The notes beneath the pieces are model-generated. The model saw only the letters and a list, made by a program, of their open reading frames with translations, was not told the DNA's origin and ran no database searches. A program made the translations under genes and the position numbers. Shown one piece after another: positions 8,901 through 16,013 of a stretch of DNA of 64,000 nt. The DNA is from DASUNP01 sp035249305 (lineage in GTDB: Bacteria; Acidobacteriota; Blastocatellia; UBA7656): positions 1 to 64,000 of the forward strand of contig DATFGQ010000009.1 of assembly GCA_035249305.1 (NCBI GenBank), written 5' to 3'. Within the stretch, counting starts at the first letter, position 1. Every line of letters begins with the position of its first letter.

Positions 8901-11481
8901 CCCGTTTACGGCAGGAGGCTCACCCGGCCCATCAACCACGTATCAGTATGACGGGCTAGGCAGAGTAACCACGGTGACGTTCCCTGACAACAACACGGTC
9001 ACGTACCAGTACAGCGGGGTTACGGTGACCACTACAGACCAGGTCAACCGCAAGAAGAAGAGCGAGGTGGATGGATTGGGCCGGATAGTGAAGATCACAG
9101 AGCAAAACTCCGGCGGGACACTTTCTCAGGAAACCAGCTACAGCTATGACCTGCTCAACAGGTTGACAGAGATCAACCAGGGCAACCAGACTAGAAAGTA
9201 TAAGTACGACGCTCTGGGGCGGATGCTGTTCGAGCGAATCCCCGAGCAGTCGGCCACGATCAACGATGGGACGGGGCAGATGTGGTCGATGAAATACACC
9301 TACACGGATTTCCATGCCGTGGCGACTCGGACCGATGCGCGGGCTGTTGTGACTACGTATGGCTATGACACGCTGAACCGTCTCACCACGGTCAGCTACA
9401 ACACGACGAACGCACCGGGCGTGGCTTCGACGCCCAACGTCACCTACACCTATGATACCTCGACGACGAGCAATACCAAGGGGCTGCTGCTTTCGGTAGC
9501 GGTCGGCAGTAATTACACTGAGAGCTACTTCTACGACGCGGAAAACCGCATCTCCGAGTTGAGGCATGTGATCGACAGCCTCACCTACAGGACCAACTAC
9601 CAATACAATAGCGCGAACCAGGTGACTCAGGTCCAGTACCCGTCACAGCGCGCCATCAACATAACGCACGACGGCCGGGGCCGCCTCAAAGAGGTCCAGG
9701 GCTACATCTCCGGCATAGGCTACAACGACGCGGGCCAGGTGACGATCTCCACACTGGGCAACTCTACGCAGGAGAACTACGGGTACAACAGCAGACTTCA
9801 GATGACCAGCCAGACCGCCGTCAGGAGCGGGGTGACGCTGATGAGCCTGAACTACAGTTACGACGCGCTCGCCGGGCAGAACGGGTCGGGCAGCACGGCG
9901 GGCAACAGCGGCCGGTTGATGGCTATCAACAACTCCACGATAAACGGCACGGCCGAGAGCGCCAGCTTCACCTACGATCTGGTCGGCAGGCTCGTGACCT
10001 CCAACCAAACTACAAACGGCTCCAGCGCGCAGCGGAGGTTCGACTACGACCGATGGGGCAACCGCACAGGCGTGTGGGACGCGACGAGCGGCGGCAACCA
10101 GGTCCAGACAGTAACTTTACAGCAGTCAGGCGGCGTGCCCACGAACCGCATCTCGGCCGTGAATGGTACGAGCTACAGTTACGACGCGGCGGGCAACGTC
10201 ACCTCGGACGGCACGAACAGCTATACCTACGACGCGGAGAACCGCCTCGCGAACGTCAACTCCGGCAGCACCGCTCAATACAGCTATGACCAGGCCAATC
10301 GCCGCTACAAGAAAGTCGCGGGCGGGTCGAGCTTGCATTATGTATGGGAAGGCGGTCAGGTCATCGCAGAGCACAACGCGAGCACGCAGGCCGTGACAGT
10401 CGAGTACGTCTACGCGGGCGGCAAGATGATAGCAAAGGAGGAGACTGCCGGCAGGCGGTACTTGCTCAGCGACCGGCTGAGCATAAGGCTCGTGGTGAGC
10501 ACCACTGGCGGCGTGGTGGGCCGTCAGGGCCACCTGCCTTTCGGCGAGGATTTGGCGGTGAGCGGCGCGGCGGACAAGCACCGGCTGACGAGCTACGAGC
10601 GTGACGCGGAGAGCGGGCAGGACTACGCCGTGAACCGTTACCACGCGCCGAGCATAGGCAGGTTCAACTCCGTCGATAAGCTGGCCGGCAATCTGCTCGA
10701 CCCCCAGCGACTGAACCGCTACAGCTATGTTCAGAATGACCCGGTGAACAAGACTGACGCGCTGGGGCTGCAAGAGGACATAGCCATTATCCTTGAGGCG
10801 AACGCATGCTCAGACATAGGGCTGGGCTACGACGCAGAGACCGGCGAGTGCGTGGCCGGAGGGGGCAACTTCGGCGTGGAAAGCGTGTCGGGGGGGTTCG
10901 GGGACGTGACCATTGAGGAGAGCACGATACCTGCCGAGTATTATGGCGGGCCTTTCCTGGGGACAGGAACCAGTGTTGGCGGTGAGCTTGGCGAGCCGCC
11001 GGCTGAAGAGCGGTATAGACCTGACGGCAGCAGGGACTGCATAGGGTTTGTAAAATTCCTGGTGAGGCTTGTGAGGGAATATCGAGGCAGGGCGTTTGCG
11101 GGTGACCGGTTAGGTGTCCAGCTCGGATTATGGGCGCTACAGTATGAAAGAAGCGATCCCACAACAGGATTTAAGCGAGAGCTCTACGACACAGGAAGCG
11201 GACCATCGGAAAGGCAGGGAGGTGAAGCGTACAAGCACATCCTAGCCTTCGCAAGCCTCACCGTGAAGGCTGCGTTTGGCGATGTTTCTGCGAATATATT
11301 GATCAGGGAGGCCTTGCAGCTTGATATAGCCCAACGGGCTACAGGTAGAAGGGAGTCTATCGCAGAAGTAAACGACGATTACGCTGGGATGGCTGTGGGA
11401 GACCTACTTGTGAGAGGTCTTAACGGCCAAATCAGTGGCAGCGACCTTAGAGAGGCGTTGAAGAGGGAGCTATGCGAATAA
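5983..11481 (+). CDS. RHS/YD-repeat protein with hypervariable C-terminal tail
   Basis: 1832 residues. A hydrophobic segment near residues 53-75 suggests export. A bacterial Ig-like stretch (about 115-200) precedes a long series of YD repeats (about 300-1500, many GxxxxxxYDxxGR units) and the RHS core signature ending GRFNSVDKLAGN...DPVNKTDALG at about 1592-1595. In RHS toxins the sequence after this core is the toxin. Here the tail is about 236 residues with a charged helical end (GEAYKHILAF, ESIAEVNDDYAG); I do not recognise it. TTG 5983 is preceded by GGAAG at 7 nt; ATG 6046 is an alternative start. The next gene overlaps the 3' end and may encode immunity. Confidence 0.9.
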   Translation: MSAQESLFSYSDAIVSSAGGSMRQNNFSHARRLPLLTLAHRGLLRRGPQRKLMCVVLMMTLLISPGQYFAFGCLPLLGSVSFDVALESLRPVASLFSSLFRTSAAAQIESPEDRLANVAQVRISPGKFVGYQGQIINFSALGSNLSGQTIQGVKFRWASSNPDKLEIDDTGKARLINPGLAWVTCRAGLAQSTAPVLVRPGERPAQSDGEWRADQLSLNEDGSAATNNAPGPSAGLLPSLLDKLLPTAHAQSCGSGGDGGDVVYDELWNEPRNLVGSPHNRAIEPTRNGPILPEGSNFNMAIPLISLGGRGLAANLMLYYNSRVWSQHGSAITFNAVNGWPFAGFSLGFGRVITYDTSPQFPNVTKYMLVEPDGTRRLLGSAPSTGTNTLETSDGTHIRYVGNTSSGELRFPDGTRVTISTVNNRLLPTQIKNPNGNYIQIAYKTGFAWKQAIDYVTDTLGRVIQFHYDSCASLTKITAPALGGSSQNPLTRTMAEFDYQDRSLGFTFSGLSVENATSGQTLKTLRHIFFPTTQTGYLFSYGDYGMIHNASIRRQMSIDTNGVISDGVESASVSFNYPTSGSTTLTAAPAFTQRTETPGGSYTYSSADDAVAQTKTFTISRPDLSQLLLTRSTNTASVSNGLMVQSEIKKSGNSMAKEAHTYANDPGGSPQLESVTSFDDAGTPTKTDFSYNSKGAVLKVRDYGHQVSGAWQVRRRVQYSYKSDSDSNYLNDNLWRLVTQVSTFDALLNTNEADDVEIEKTTFTYDNYAAMGGMQNYGGFIITPGHDPNYNTNRTRRGNVTGRTEWVDISAGTTITRLAKFDIFGNVVRAQVSCCNERSLTFDSSNSWSRPVQTTNGSQSGLNLTSSTAYDFNTLAVTSETDPNNLTTSFNYDAILRPTSTMYVTGATGSVTYNDDALSVSSSLSFTEGGTSKFVTGSAVYDGWGRVKESINNHNGQVNISYDAIGRVSARTNPFTAGGSPGPSTTYQYDGLGRVTTVTFPDNNTVTYQYSGVTVTTTDQVNRKKKSEVDGLGRIVKITEQNSGGTLSQETSYSYDLLNRLTEINQGNQTRKYKYDALGRMLFERIPEQSATINDGTGQMWSMKYTYTDFHAVATRTDARAVVTTYGYDTLNRLTTVSYNTTNAPGVASTPNVTYTYDTSTTSNTKGLLLSVAVGSNYTESYFYDAENRISELRHVIDSLTYRTNYQYNSANQVTQVQYPSQRAINITHDGRGRLKEVQGYISGIGYNDAGQVTISTLGNSTQENYGYNSRLQMTSQTAVRSGVTLMSLNYSYDALAGQNGSGSTAGNSGRLMAINNSTINGTAESASFTYDLVGRLVTSNQTTNGSSAQRRFDYDRWGNRTGVWDATSGGNQVQTVTLQQSGGVPTNRISAVNGTSYSYDAAGNVTSDGTNSYTYDAENRLANVNSGSTAQYSYDQANRRYKKVAGGSSLHYVWEGGQVIAEHNASTQAVTVEYVYAGGKMIAKEETAGRRYLLSDRLSIRLVVSTTGGVVGRQGHLPFGEDLAVSGAADKHRLTSYERDAESGQDYAVNRYHAPSIGRFNSVDKLAGNLLDPQRLNRYSYVQNDPVNKTDALGLQEDIAIILEANACSDIGLGYDAETGECVAGGGNFGVESVSGGFGDVTIEESTIPAEYYGGPFLGTGTSVGGELGEPPAEERYRPDGSRDCIGFVKFLVRLVREYRGRAFAGDRLGVQLGLWALQYERSDPTTGFKRELYDTGSGPSERQGGEAYKHILAFASLTVKAAFGDVSANILIREALQLDIAQRATGRRESIAEVNDDYAGMAVGDLLVRGLNGQISGSDLREALKRELCE

Positions 11482-12257
11482 AGGAAGGACCACATCGAAT
11501 CATGATTCTTATTCTGTTTAGTCTGCTCTGCGTGGCAGGGGTGGCGGCACTGATATTCTGGCCTGGCCGTCTTCCCACAGGGGCGGCTGGGCGGAGTTCC
11601 CAGGAGAAGCCGTTAAATAGCAACCAACAGGAATCTGCCAATCGCGGCCTGTTCAGACCCGGTGCTGAGAAGCTCGACTGGAATCTAGAGCTGTTCAAAG
11701 CGGCGTCGGATGGCGACGTCAGAAAGCTCGAAACACTGTTGTCGCAGGGGGCCGATGTCAACGATAGAGAGGCGGAGGACGAAACGCCCTTGATGTACGC
11801 GGCGAGCGCGGGCAGGGTCGAGGCAGTTCAATACTTGATTGACAAGGGTGCCGACATACACGCCGTATCCATGAACAATGAGACTGCGCTTGCAAGGGCT
11901 GCACTGGCAGGTCATGCCAGCGTAATCGAGCTCCTGCTTGATAAGGGGGCGCGTGTCGATGAGTCGGCGGGGTGCAGTGGCGCCCCGCTACATTCCGCAG
12001 CGCTAGGAGGACACGAGAAGGCTGTAGCAGTCCTGCTGAAAAGAGGCGCGATGATGAATAGACAGGATTGTCGGGGCTCCACCCCACTGGTGCTCGCAGC
12101 GCGAGAGGGCCATTCTGAAACAGTAAAGCTTCTTTTGGATGCCGGCGCGGATATGAATCTTGCGGATGAGGGCGGGAGGACGGCAATAGAGCTAGCGCGA
12201 GTCGGCAAGCACTCGGAGGTGATCGAACTGCTAAAGCAGAAGGGGGCGAGAAATTGA
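11472..12257 (+). CDS. Membrane-anchored ankyrin-repeat protein, candidate immunity protein
   Basis: 261 residues. A short basic N terminus (MRIKEGPHR) and one hydrophobic segment (about 10-30) suggest a membrane anchor, with the rest outside the cytoplasm by the positive-inside rule. About five to six ankyrin repeats fill residues 75-260 (units such as DETPLMYAASAGRVEAVQYL and STPLVLAAREGHSETVKLLL). The ATG overlaps the last 10 bases of the RHS gene and GAGGGAG lies just upstream, so the two are translationally coupled. Ankyrin proteins are known immunity partners in polymorphic toxin systems; that role here is inferred from position only. Confidence 0.85.
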   Translation: MRIKEGPHRIMILILFSLLCVAGVAALIFWPGRLPTGAAGRSSQEKPLNSNQQESANRGLFRPGAEKLDWNLELFKAASDGDVRKLETLLSQGADVNDREAEDETPLMYAASAGRVEAVQYLIDKGADIHAVSMNNETALARAALAGHASVIELLLDKGARVDESAGCSGAPLHSAALGGHEKAVAVLLKRGAMMNRQDCRGSTPLVLAAREGHSETVKLLLDAGADMNLADEGGRTAIELARVGKHSEVIELLKQKGARN

Positions 12258-12677
12258 GTCAATGAATTACTTCGGAGGCAAAGTACGCCACATAGAAACG
12301 GGAGCTGCGCCACTAGGGTGCTGTGGCAATCTGAGGTTTGACGGGACGAACAATCATTGCAGGTCGAGCGAAACAAGAACAAGGACCTACCTAGCGAAGC
12401 AATGCCCGTTGATATTGATTATGGCAATGTTCTGTGGCTGCCAAACGGCGATACTAGCCAGGCCGGACTGCATTATAAGCTGTGGGATGTTTCATCAGGT
12501 AAGACGAGCGTCTGCCTCGATAATCCTGAAAGAGGCTTTGGCTGGACGGCGTTCGTCGATAAGCAACAGGCGTGCGCCGATCGACAACAGAGGGAATTCC
12601 GCGAAAGAGGACCCGCGTTTGTAGCTCCCCCGGTCACTTGATACAGTTTCGCCTGGTCAAGGCCCTGGCTATTACTT
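12258..12677 (+). other. Poorly coding stretch downstream of the RHS/ankyrin pair
   Basis: Two overlapping open frames exist (12262-12624 and 12357-12641). Neither has a ribosome site, recognisable domain or convincing start; the second needs TTG. The second reads MPVDIDYGNVLWLPNG... with scattered Cys and could be a remnant of an orphan toxin tip or immunity gene, which are common downstream of RHS genes. I cannot support a gene call. Confidence 0.35.
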
Positions 12678-12722
12678 CCCGTTGCGATAGCGAGGATTGG
12701 AAGTTCTCGCTATCGCAACGGG
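12678..12722. repeat. Perfect 17-bp inverted repeat (hairpin)
   Basis: CCCGTTGCGATAGCGAG (12678-12694) is exactly reverse-complementary to 12706-12722, with an 11-base loop. It has no T tract, so it is not a classical intrinsic terminator. It may be a REP-like element, a processing site or a recombination remnant at the edge of the toxin locus. Confidence 0.75.
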
Positions 12723-12798
12723 GAATACTATGAATAAACCAATCTATCACGGGGGTGATGAGGACGCGCGTCGTGATATAACTACTTAGCGAGGTGGT

Positions 12799-13173
12799 TT
12801 GCTATTACTTCAAACCGATGAACAGATGGAAAGATACAAGTCGGAACTCGATATAAACCCGGACTTGCGGCGCGAAGTTACCTTAGAGGTCGAGCGTAAC
12901 AAGGTCATTCTAGAATTGCAGGAGTCAAGGACCCGGCTGATCACAGATACCCGCAGGTTTCTTGCAGCCATTGGGCTTCTCATAATGCTAGCGGTTATTC
13001 CTCAAACACAGAACTTTCTTGGTCTCATAATCTTCATCTTAATCATCCCATCAATTTTGAAGGATACTAACCTGCATCGATATACTTCCTCGTGGAGGAA
13101 TTTGAGAATAGCAAAAAAACAGTTGCGCGAGTGGGATAGATTAATTGAGGATTACCGCGAATATAATAAGTGA
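12799..13173 (+). CDS. Small membrane protein, 124 aa, unknown function
   Basis: A charged N-terminal helix (about residues 8-50, rich in Glu/Arg/Leu) leads to two adjacent hydrophobic segments (about 53-72 and 73-88, FLAAIGLLIMLAVIP and FLGLIIFILIIPSIL). A charged C-terminal helix follows (QLREWDRLIEDYREYNK). It looks like a hairpin membrane protein with both tails in the cytoplasm. TTG 12799 is preceded by GAGGTGG; ATG 12826 is an alternative start. Base composition is lower in GC than the neighbours, fitting an accessory gene of the RHS locus. No family recognised. Confidence 0.6.
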   Translation: MLLLQTDEQMERYKSELDINPDLRREVTLEVERNKVILELQESRTRLITDTRRFLAAIGLLIMLAVIPQTQNFLGLIIFILIIPSILKDTNLHRYTSSWRNLRIAKKQLREWDRLIEDYREYNK

Positions 13174-13271
13174 TGAATAAAGGAGCGCTACATCTTTCTC
13201 CTTGACCGAAAGTTTCAGGCGTCATACGATACCCGGCTATCAAATAAAGACTCAGACAGAGAGTTTTACTT

Positions 13272-15443
13272 ATGCAGACTCGCGTCGCGTGCCGCCTGAT
13301 CGCCCACCTCATTCTGGTCGCGCTACTGGCGGCCGTGGCATTGCCCGCAAAAAGAGTCTCCGGCGCGATGCAGCGCGTAGACGCGCCCGTCATCGCCCGC
13401 GTGACTATGCGCGACAATCAAGAGCTTCGCAAGTTCATCACGCTCGGGCTCGACCTGCTGGAGATGCGCAAGGGCGACGACCTGTTCATACTGACAACGG
13501 CGGCCGAAGCCGCGCGGCTCGCAAGCGAGGGCTGGGCCATCAGCGTAGACGAGGAGCAGACGGCGATGCTCCGCGAGCAAGGGCCAGAGACGTTCCAGGG
13601 CGGCTACCGCACGGTGACCGAGATCCGCGCGCTCTTCGATCAAGCCGAGACGGACCACCCCGACCTCGCCGATCTCTTCGTGTACGGCAGCAGTTGGGAA
13701 AAGATTTCGTCGGGCGGCGCGGGCGGGCATGACCTTTTCGGAATCAGGCTCACGAACAGGCTGAAGCCGGGGCCGAAGCCTACATTCTTTTTGATGGCGG
13801 CCATACACGCCAGAGAGCTGGCGACGACCGAGCTTGCCGCGCGCTTCGTCACTCACCTTCTTAACGGGTACGGCACGGACGGCGACGCGACCTGGCTCCT
13901 GGACGAGCACGAGATAATTGTCATCCCGATCAGTAATCCCGACGGCCGGAGGCTTGCCGAGCAAGGTTATTACCAGCGCAAGAACACCAACACGACTTAC
14001 GGCGGAGGCTGCCCCGTCCCGCCCACGCCGTTCGATCAATTCGGCGTAGACCTGAACCGCAACTCGCACTTCAAGTGGGGGACGGTCAACCCTCCGACAG
14101 AGCCGCGATGCGGGCAGACCTATCCGGGGCCGAGCGCGGCGTCCGAGCCTGAGATAAGCGCGCTCGAAACGCTGGTCCGCTCAATCTTCCCCGACCAGCG
14201 CGGCCCGCTCGACACGGACCCGGCCCCGACGACTACTACGGGCTTTTTCCTGACGCTGCACTCTTACTCGAACCTCGTGCTCTGGCCGTGGGGCTGGACC
14301 GAGACCGCCGCGCCGAACGCTATCGACCTGGCTACGATCGGGCAAAAGTTCGCCTCTTACAACGGCTACACCCCGCAGCAGTCGACAGACCTTTACCCGA
14401 CTTCGGGCACGACCGACGATTGGGCGTATGGCGAGCTCGGGGTCGCGGCGATGACCTTTGAAGTCGGCCCTTCGTCGGGCACGTGCGGCGGGTTCTTTCC
14501 GGCTTTCAGTTGCCTGGACGGCGGGTCGGGCGGGTCGTTCTGGCCGCGCAACCTCCCCGCGTTCCTCTACGCGGCTCGCATAGCGCGCGCGCCTTACCTG
14601 CTCGGGCGCGGGCCTACGCCGGAGACGCTGACGGCTACGGTGACGACCGCGAACAACTATCAGCTACAAGCGAACCTCAGCGAGCAGTTCAACGGCGGCC
14701 AGCAGATAGTCGCGGCTGAATATTACATAGACACGCCGCCCTGGCGCGGCGGCTCGGGGGTTGCGATGGCCGCCGCCGACGGGAGCTTCAACAGCGCGAC
14801 GGAGACGGCCGTAGCGCAGGTCGGCCCGCTATCAGGCCGGCACCTGTTTTATGTTCGCGGCAAGGACTCGCTCGGGAACTGGGGGCCGGTGAAAGCCGTC
14901 TTCACGCCGGGCCAGCCGTGCGTAGGGACGCTTTCGAAAACCGGCCAGGCCTTCTCGGCCGCGGGCGGGGCGGGCAGCCTGGGTCTGGCTTCCCCCGTAG
15001 GCTGCTCGTGGCAGGCGGGCACGGGGGCGGACTGGATAATCGTCACCTCGCCGAAGTCGGGCATCGGCGACACTGTCGTGACGTTCGAAGTGAGGGAGAA
15101 TTTTGACGCAAGGCCGCGCGCGGCGACTATAGCAGTCGCAGGCCAGGTCTTTACCGTGCGTCAGGCTGGAGTCGATACGTCGGGCTGCTCGAATTCAATC
15201 TCGCCCAAGCTCGCCTCGTTCGCGGCATCAGGCGGGACGGGCAGCATAAACGTGCTGGCGGCGGAAGTCTGTTTATGGACTGCGACGGCGAGCGCCGGCT
15301 GGATCAGCATCACTTCGGACGATAACGGCATCGGGGCCGGAAGCGTCACCTACTCCGTTGCCGCGAACACGACGGGGAGCGCGCGCACCGCGACCATCAC
15401 GATCGGCGGGCGGGTCTTCTCCGTCAAACAGAAAGGCGGTTGA
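13272..15443 (+). CDS. Secreted M14 zinc carboxypeptidase with C-terminal BACON-type domains
   Basis: 723 residues. A signal peptide covers about 1-37. The peptidase_M14 domain (about 120-440) has the expected residues: zinc ligands His179 and Glu182 in IHARE, the substrate-binding Asn262/Arg263 in DLNRN, the third zinc ligand His330 in LHSYSN and the catalytic Glu397 in TFEVG. This should cleave C-terminal residues from peptides outside the cell or in the periplasm. Residues about 560-723 form two BACON-like beta domains (each with W...ITSP or WISITS and a final FTVRQ or FSVKQ), typical of secreted proteins that bind carbohydrate or mucin. It stands alone. Confidence 0.93.
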   Translation: MQTRVACRLIAHLILVALLAAVALPAKRVSGAMQRVDAPVIARVTMRDNQELRKFITLGLDLLEMRKGDDLFILTTAAEAARLASEGWAISVDEEQTAMLREQGPETFQGGYRTVTEIRALFDQAETDHPDLADLFVYGSSWEKISSGGAGGHDLFGIRLTNRLKPGPKPTFFLMAAIHARELATTELAARFVTHLLNGYGTDGDATWLLDEHEIIVIPISNPDGRRLAEQGYYQRKNTNTTYGGGCPVPPTPFDQFGVDLNRNSHFKWGTVNPPTEPRCGQTYPGPSAASEPEISALETLVRSIFPDQRGPLDTDPAPTTTTGFFLTLHSYSNLVLWPWGWTETAAPNAIDLATIGQKFASYNGYTPQQSTDLYPTSGTTDDWAYGELGVAAMTFEVGPSSGTCGGFFPAFSCLDGGSGGSFWPRNLPAFLYAARIARAPYLLGRGPTPETLTATVTTANNYQLQANLSEQFNGGQQIVAAEYYIDTPPWRGGSGVAMAAADGSFNSATETAVAQVGPLSGRHLFYVRGKDSLGNWGPVKAVFTPGQPCVGTLSKTGQAFSAAGGAGSLGLASPVGCSWQAGTGADWIIVTSPKSGIGDTVVTFEVRENFDARPRAATIAVAGQVFTVRQAGVDTSGCSNSISPKLASFAASGGTGSINVLAAEVCLWTATASAGWISITSDDNGIGAGSVTYSVAANTTGSARTATITIGGRVFSVKQKGG

Positions 15444-15563
15444 TCTCAAATTAATCACCCTCATAGGTCTGCTCGCGCTCGCCGCCTCGCCCGACTGGTT
15501 CTCAAGCTCGATTGAAGCGCAGTCGCTTCCGCCAATTATTGCAATTTGCGAATGAGTGAATAC

Positions 15564-15716
15564 TGTAGGGGCAGCCCTTGTGGCTGCCCGGATCGCGCGT
15601 CAGCGCGATGACGTAATTGGCCGCCGTGCGCGAAGCGCATCATCGGCCATATCGGCCAATCTGGGCAGGGACAAGCCCGCGCCGCGCGAAGCGCATCATG
15701 CGCCATGGCCCCTACA
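15564..15716 (+). repeat. TGTAGGGGC-bounded dispersed element with terminal inverted repeats
   Basis: Bounded by TGTAGGGGC (15564-15572) and GCCCCTACA (15708-15716), giving a 153-base MITE-like unit. Its first 48 bases match the inverted copy at 121-209. Near its right end, 15681-15707 (ending GCATCATGCGCCATGG) matches in reverse 34342-34370 and resembles 38655-38685. No transposase gene is visible in the window, so mobility would need an enzyme encoded elsewhere. Confidence 0.7.
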
Positions 15717-15823
15717 GGTTACATTCAATTGCAAACCGCTATAATTACGACATCGTATACGTGCGGGCCATCAAGGTGAAGCAAAAGTGATTAACGGAGA
15801 GACGATGAAAAGCAAAACCCATT

Positions 15824-15913
15824 TCACCGCAGAGACGCGAAGTACACAGAGATTACGCAGAGAAAAACTATCTGCTCTGCGCCTCCTCCGCGTTCTCTGC
15901 GTCTCTGCGGTGA
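15824..15913. repeat. Nested palindrome (CACCGCAGAGACGC family)
   Basis: TCACCGCAGAGACGC (15824-15838) pairs perfectly with 15899-15913. Inside, ACGCAGAGAA pairs with TTCTCTGCGT, so the whole unit folds into one long hairpin. Similar CACCGCAGAGACGC elements occur in many bacterial genomes as non-coding intergenic repeats (known generally; not checked here). Confidence 0.75.
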
Positions 15914-16013
15914 GTCTCTTATTTCTCTGCCAATCGGCGTTGGCTCAATCAGATCAAACTAGCTAAAGCTTATGGCGCCTCCGGAGCGGAATTATGTCCC
16001 GCCAGTCTCTTTT

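Larger units (their letters stand above)
15444..16013. other. Intergenic region with two repeat elements
   Basis: This separates the convergent M14 peptidase and subtilase genes and holds no supported gene. It contains the TGTAGGGGC-bounded element (15564-15716) and a nested palindrome (15824-15913), both listed separately. The frame at 15556-15744, reading VGAALVAARIA, lies wholly inside the first repeat and is not a gene. Confidence 0.7.

Noticed and set aside
12262..12624. Open frame MNYFGGKVRHIETG
   Set aside because: No ribosome site, no domain, and it overlaps another frame of equal quality; kept only as an uncertain stretch.
15556..15744. Open frame reading MNTVGAALVAARIA
   Set aside because: It lies entirely in the TGTAGGGGC-bounded repeat and has no ribosome site; such frames recur wherever this kind of repeat occurs.
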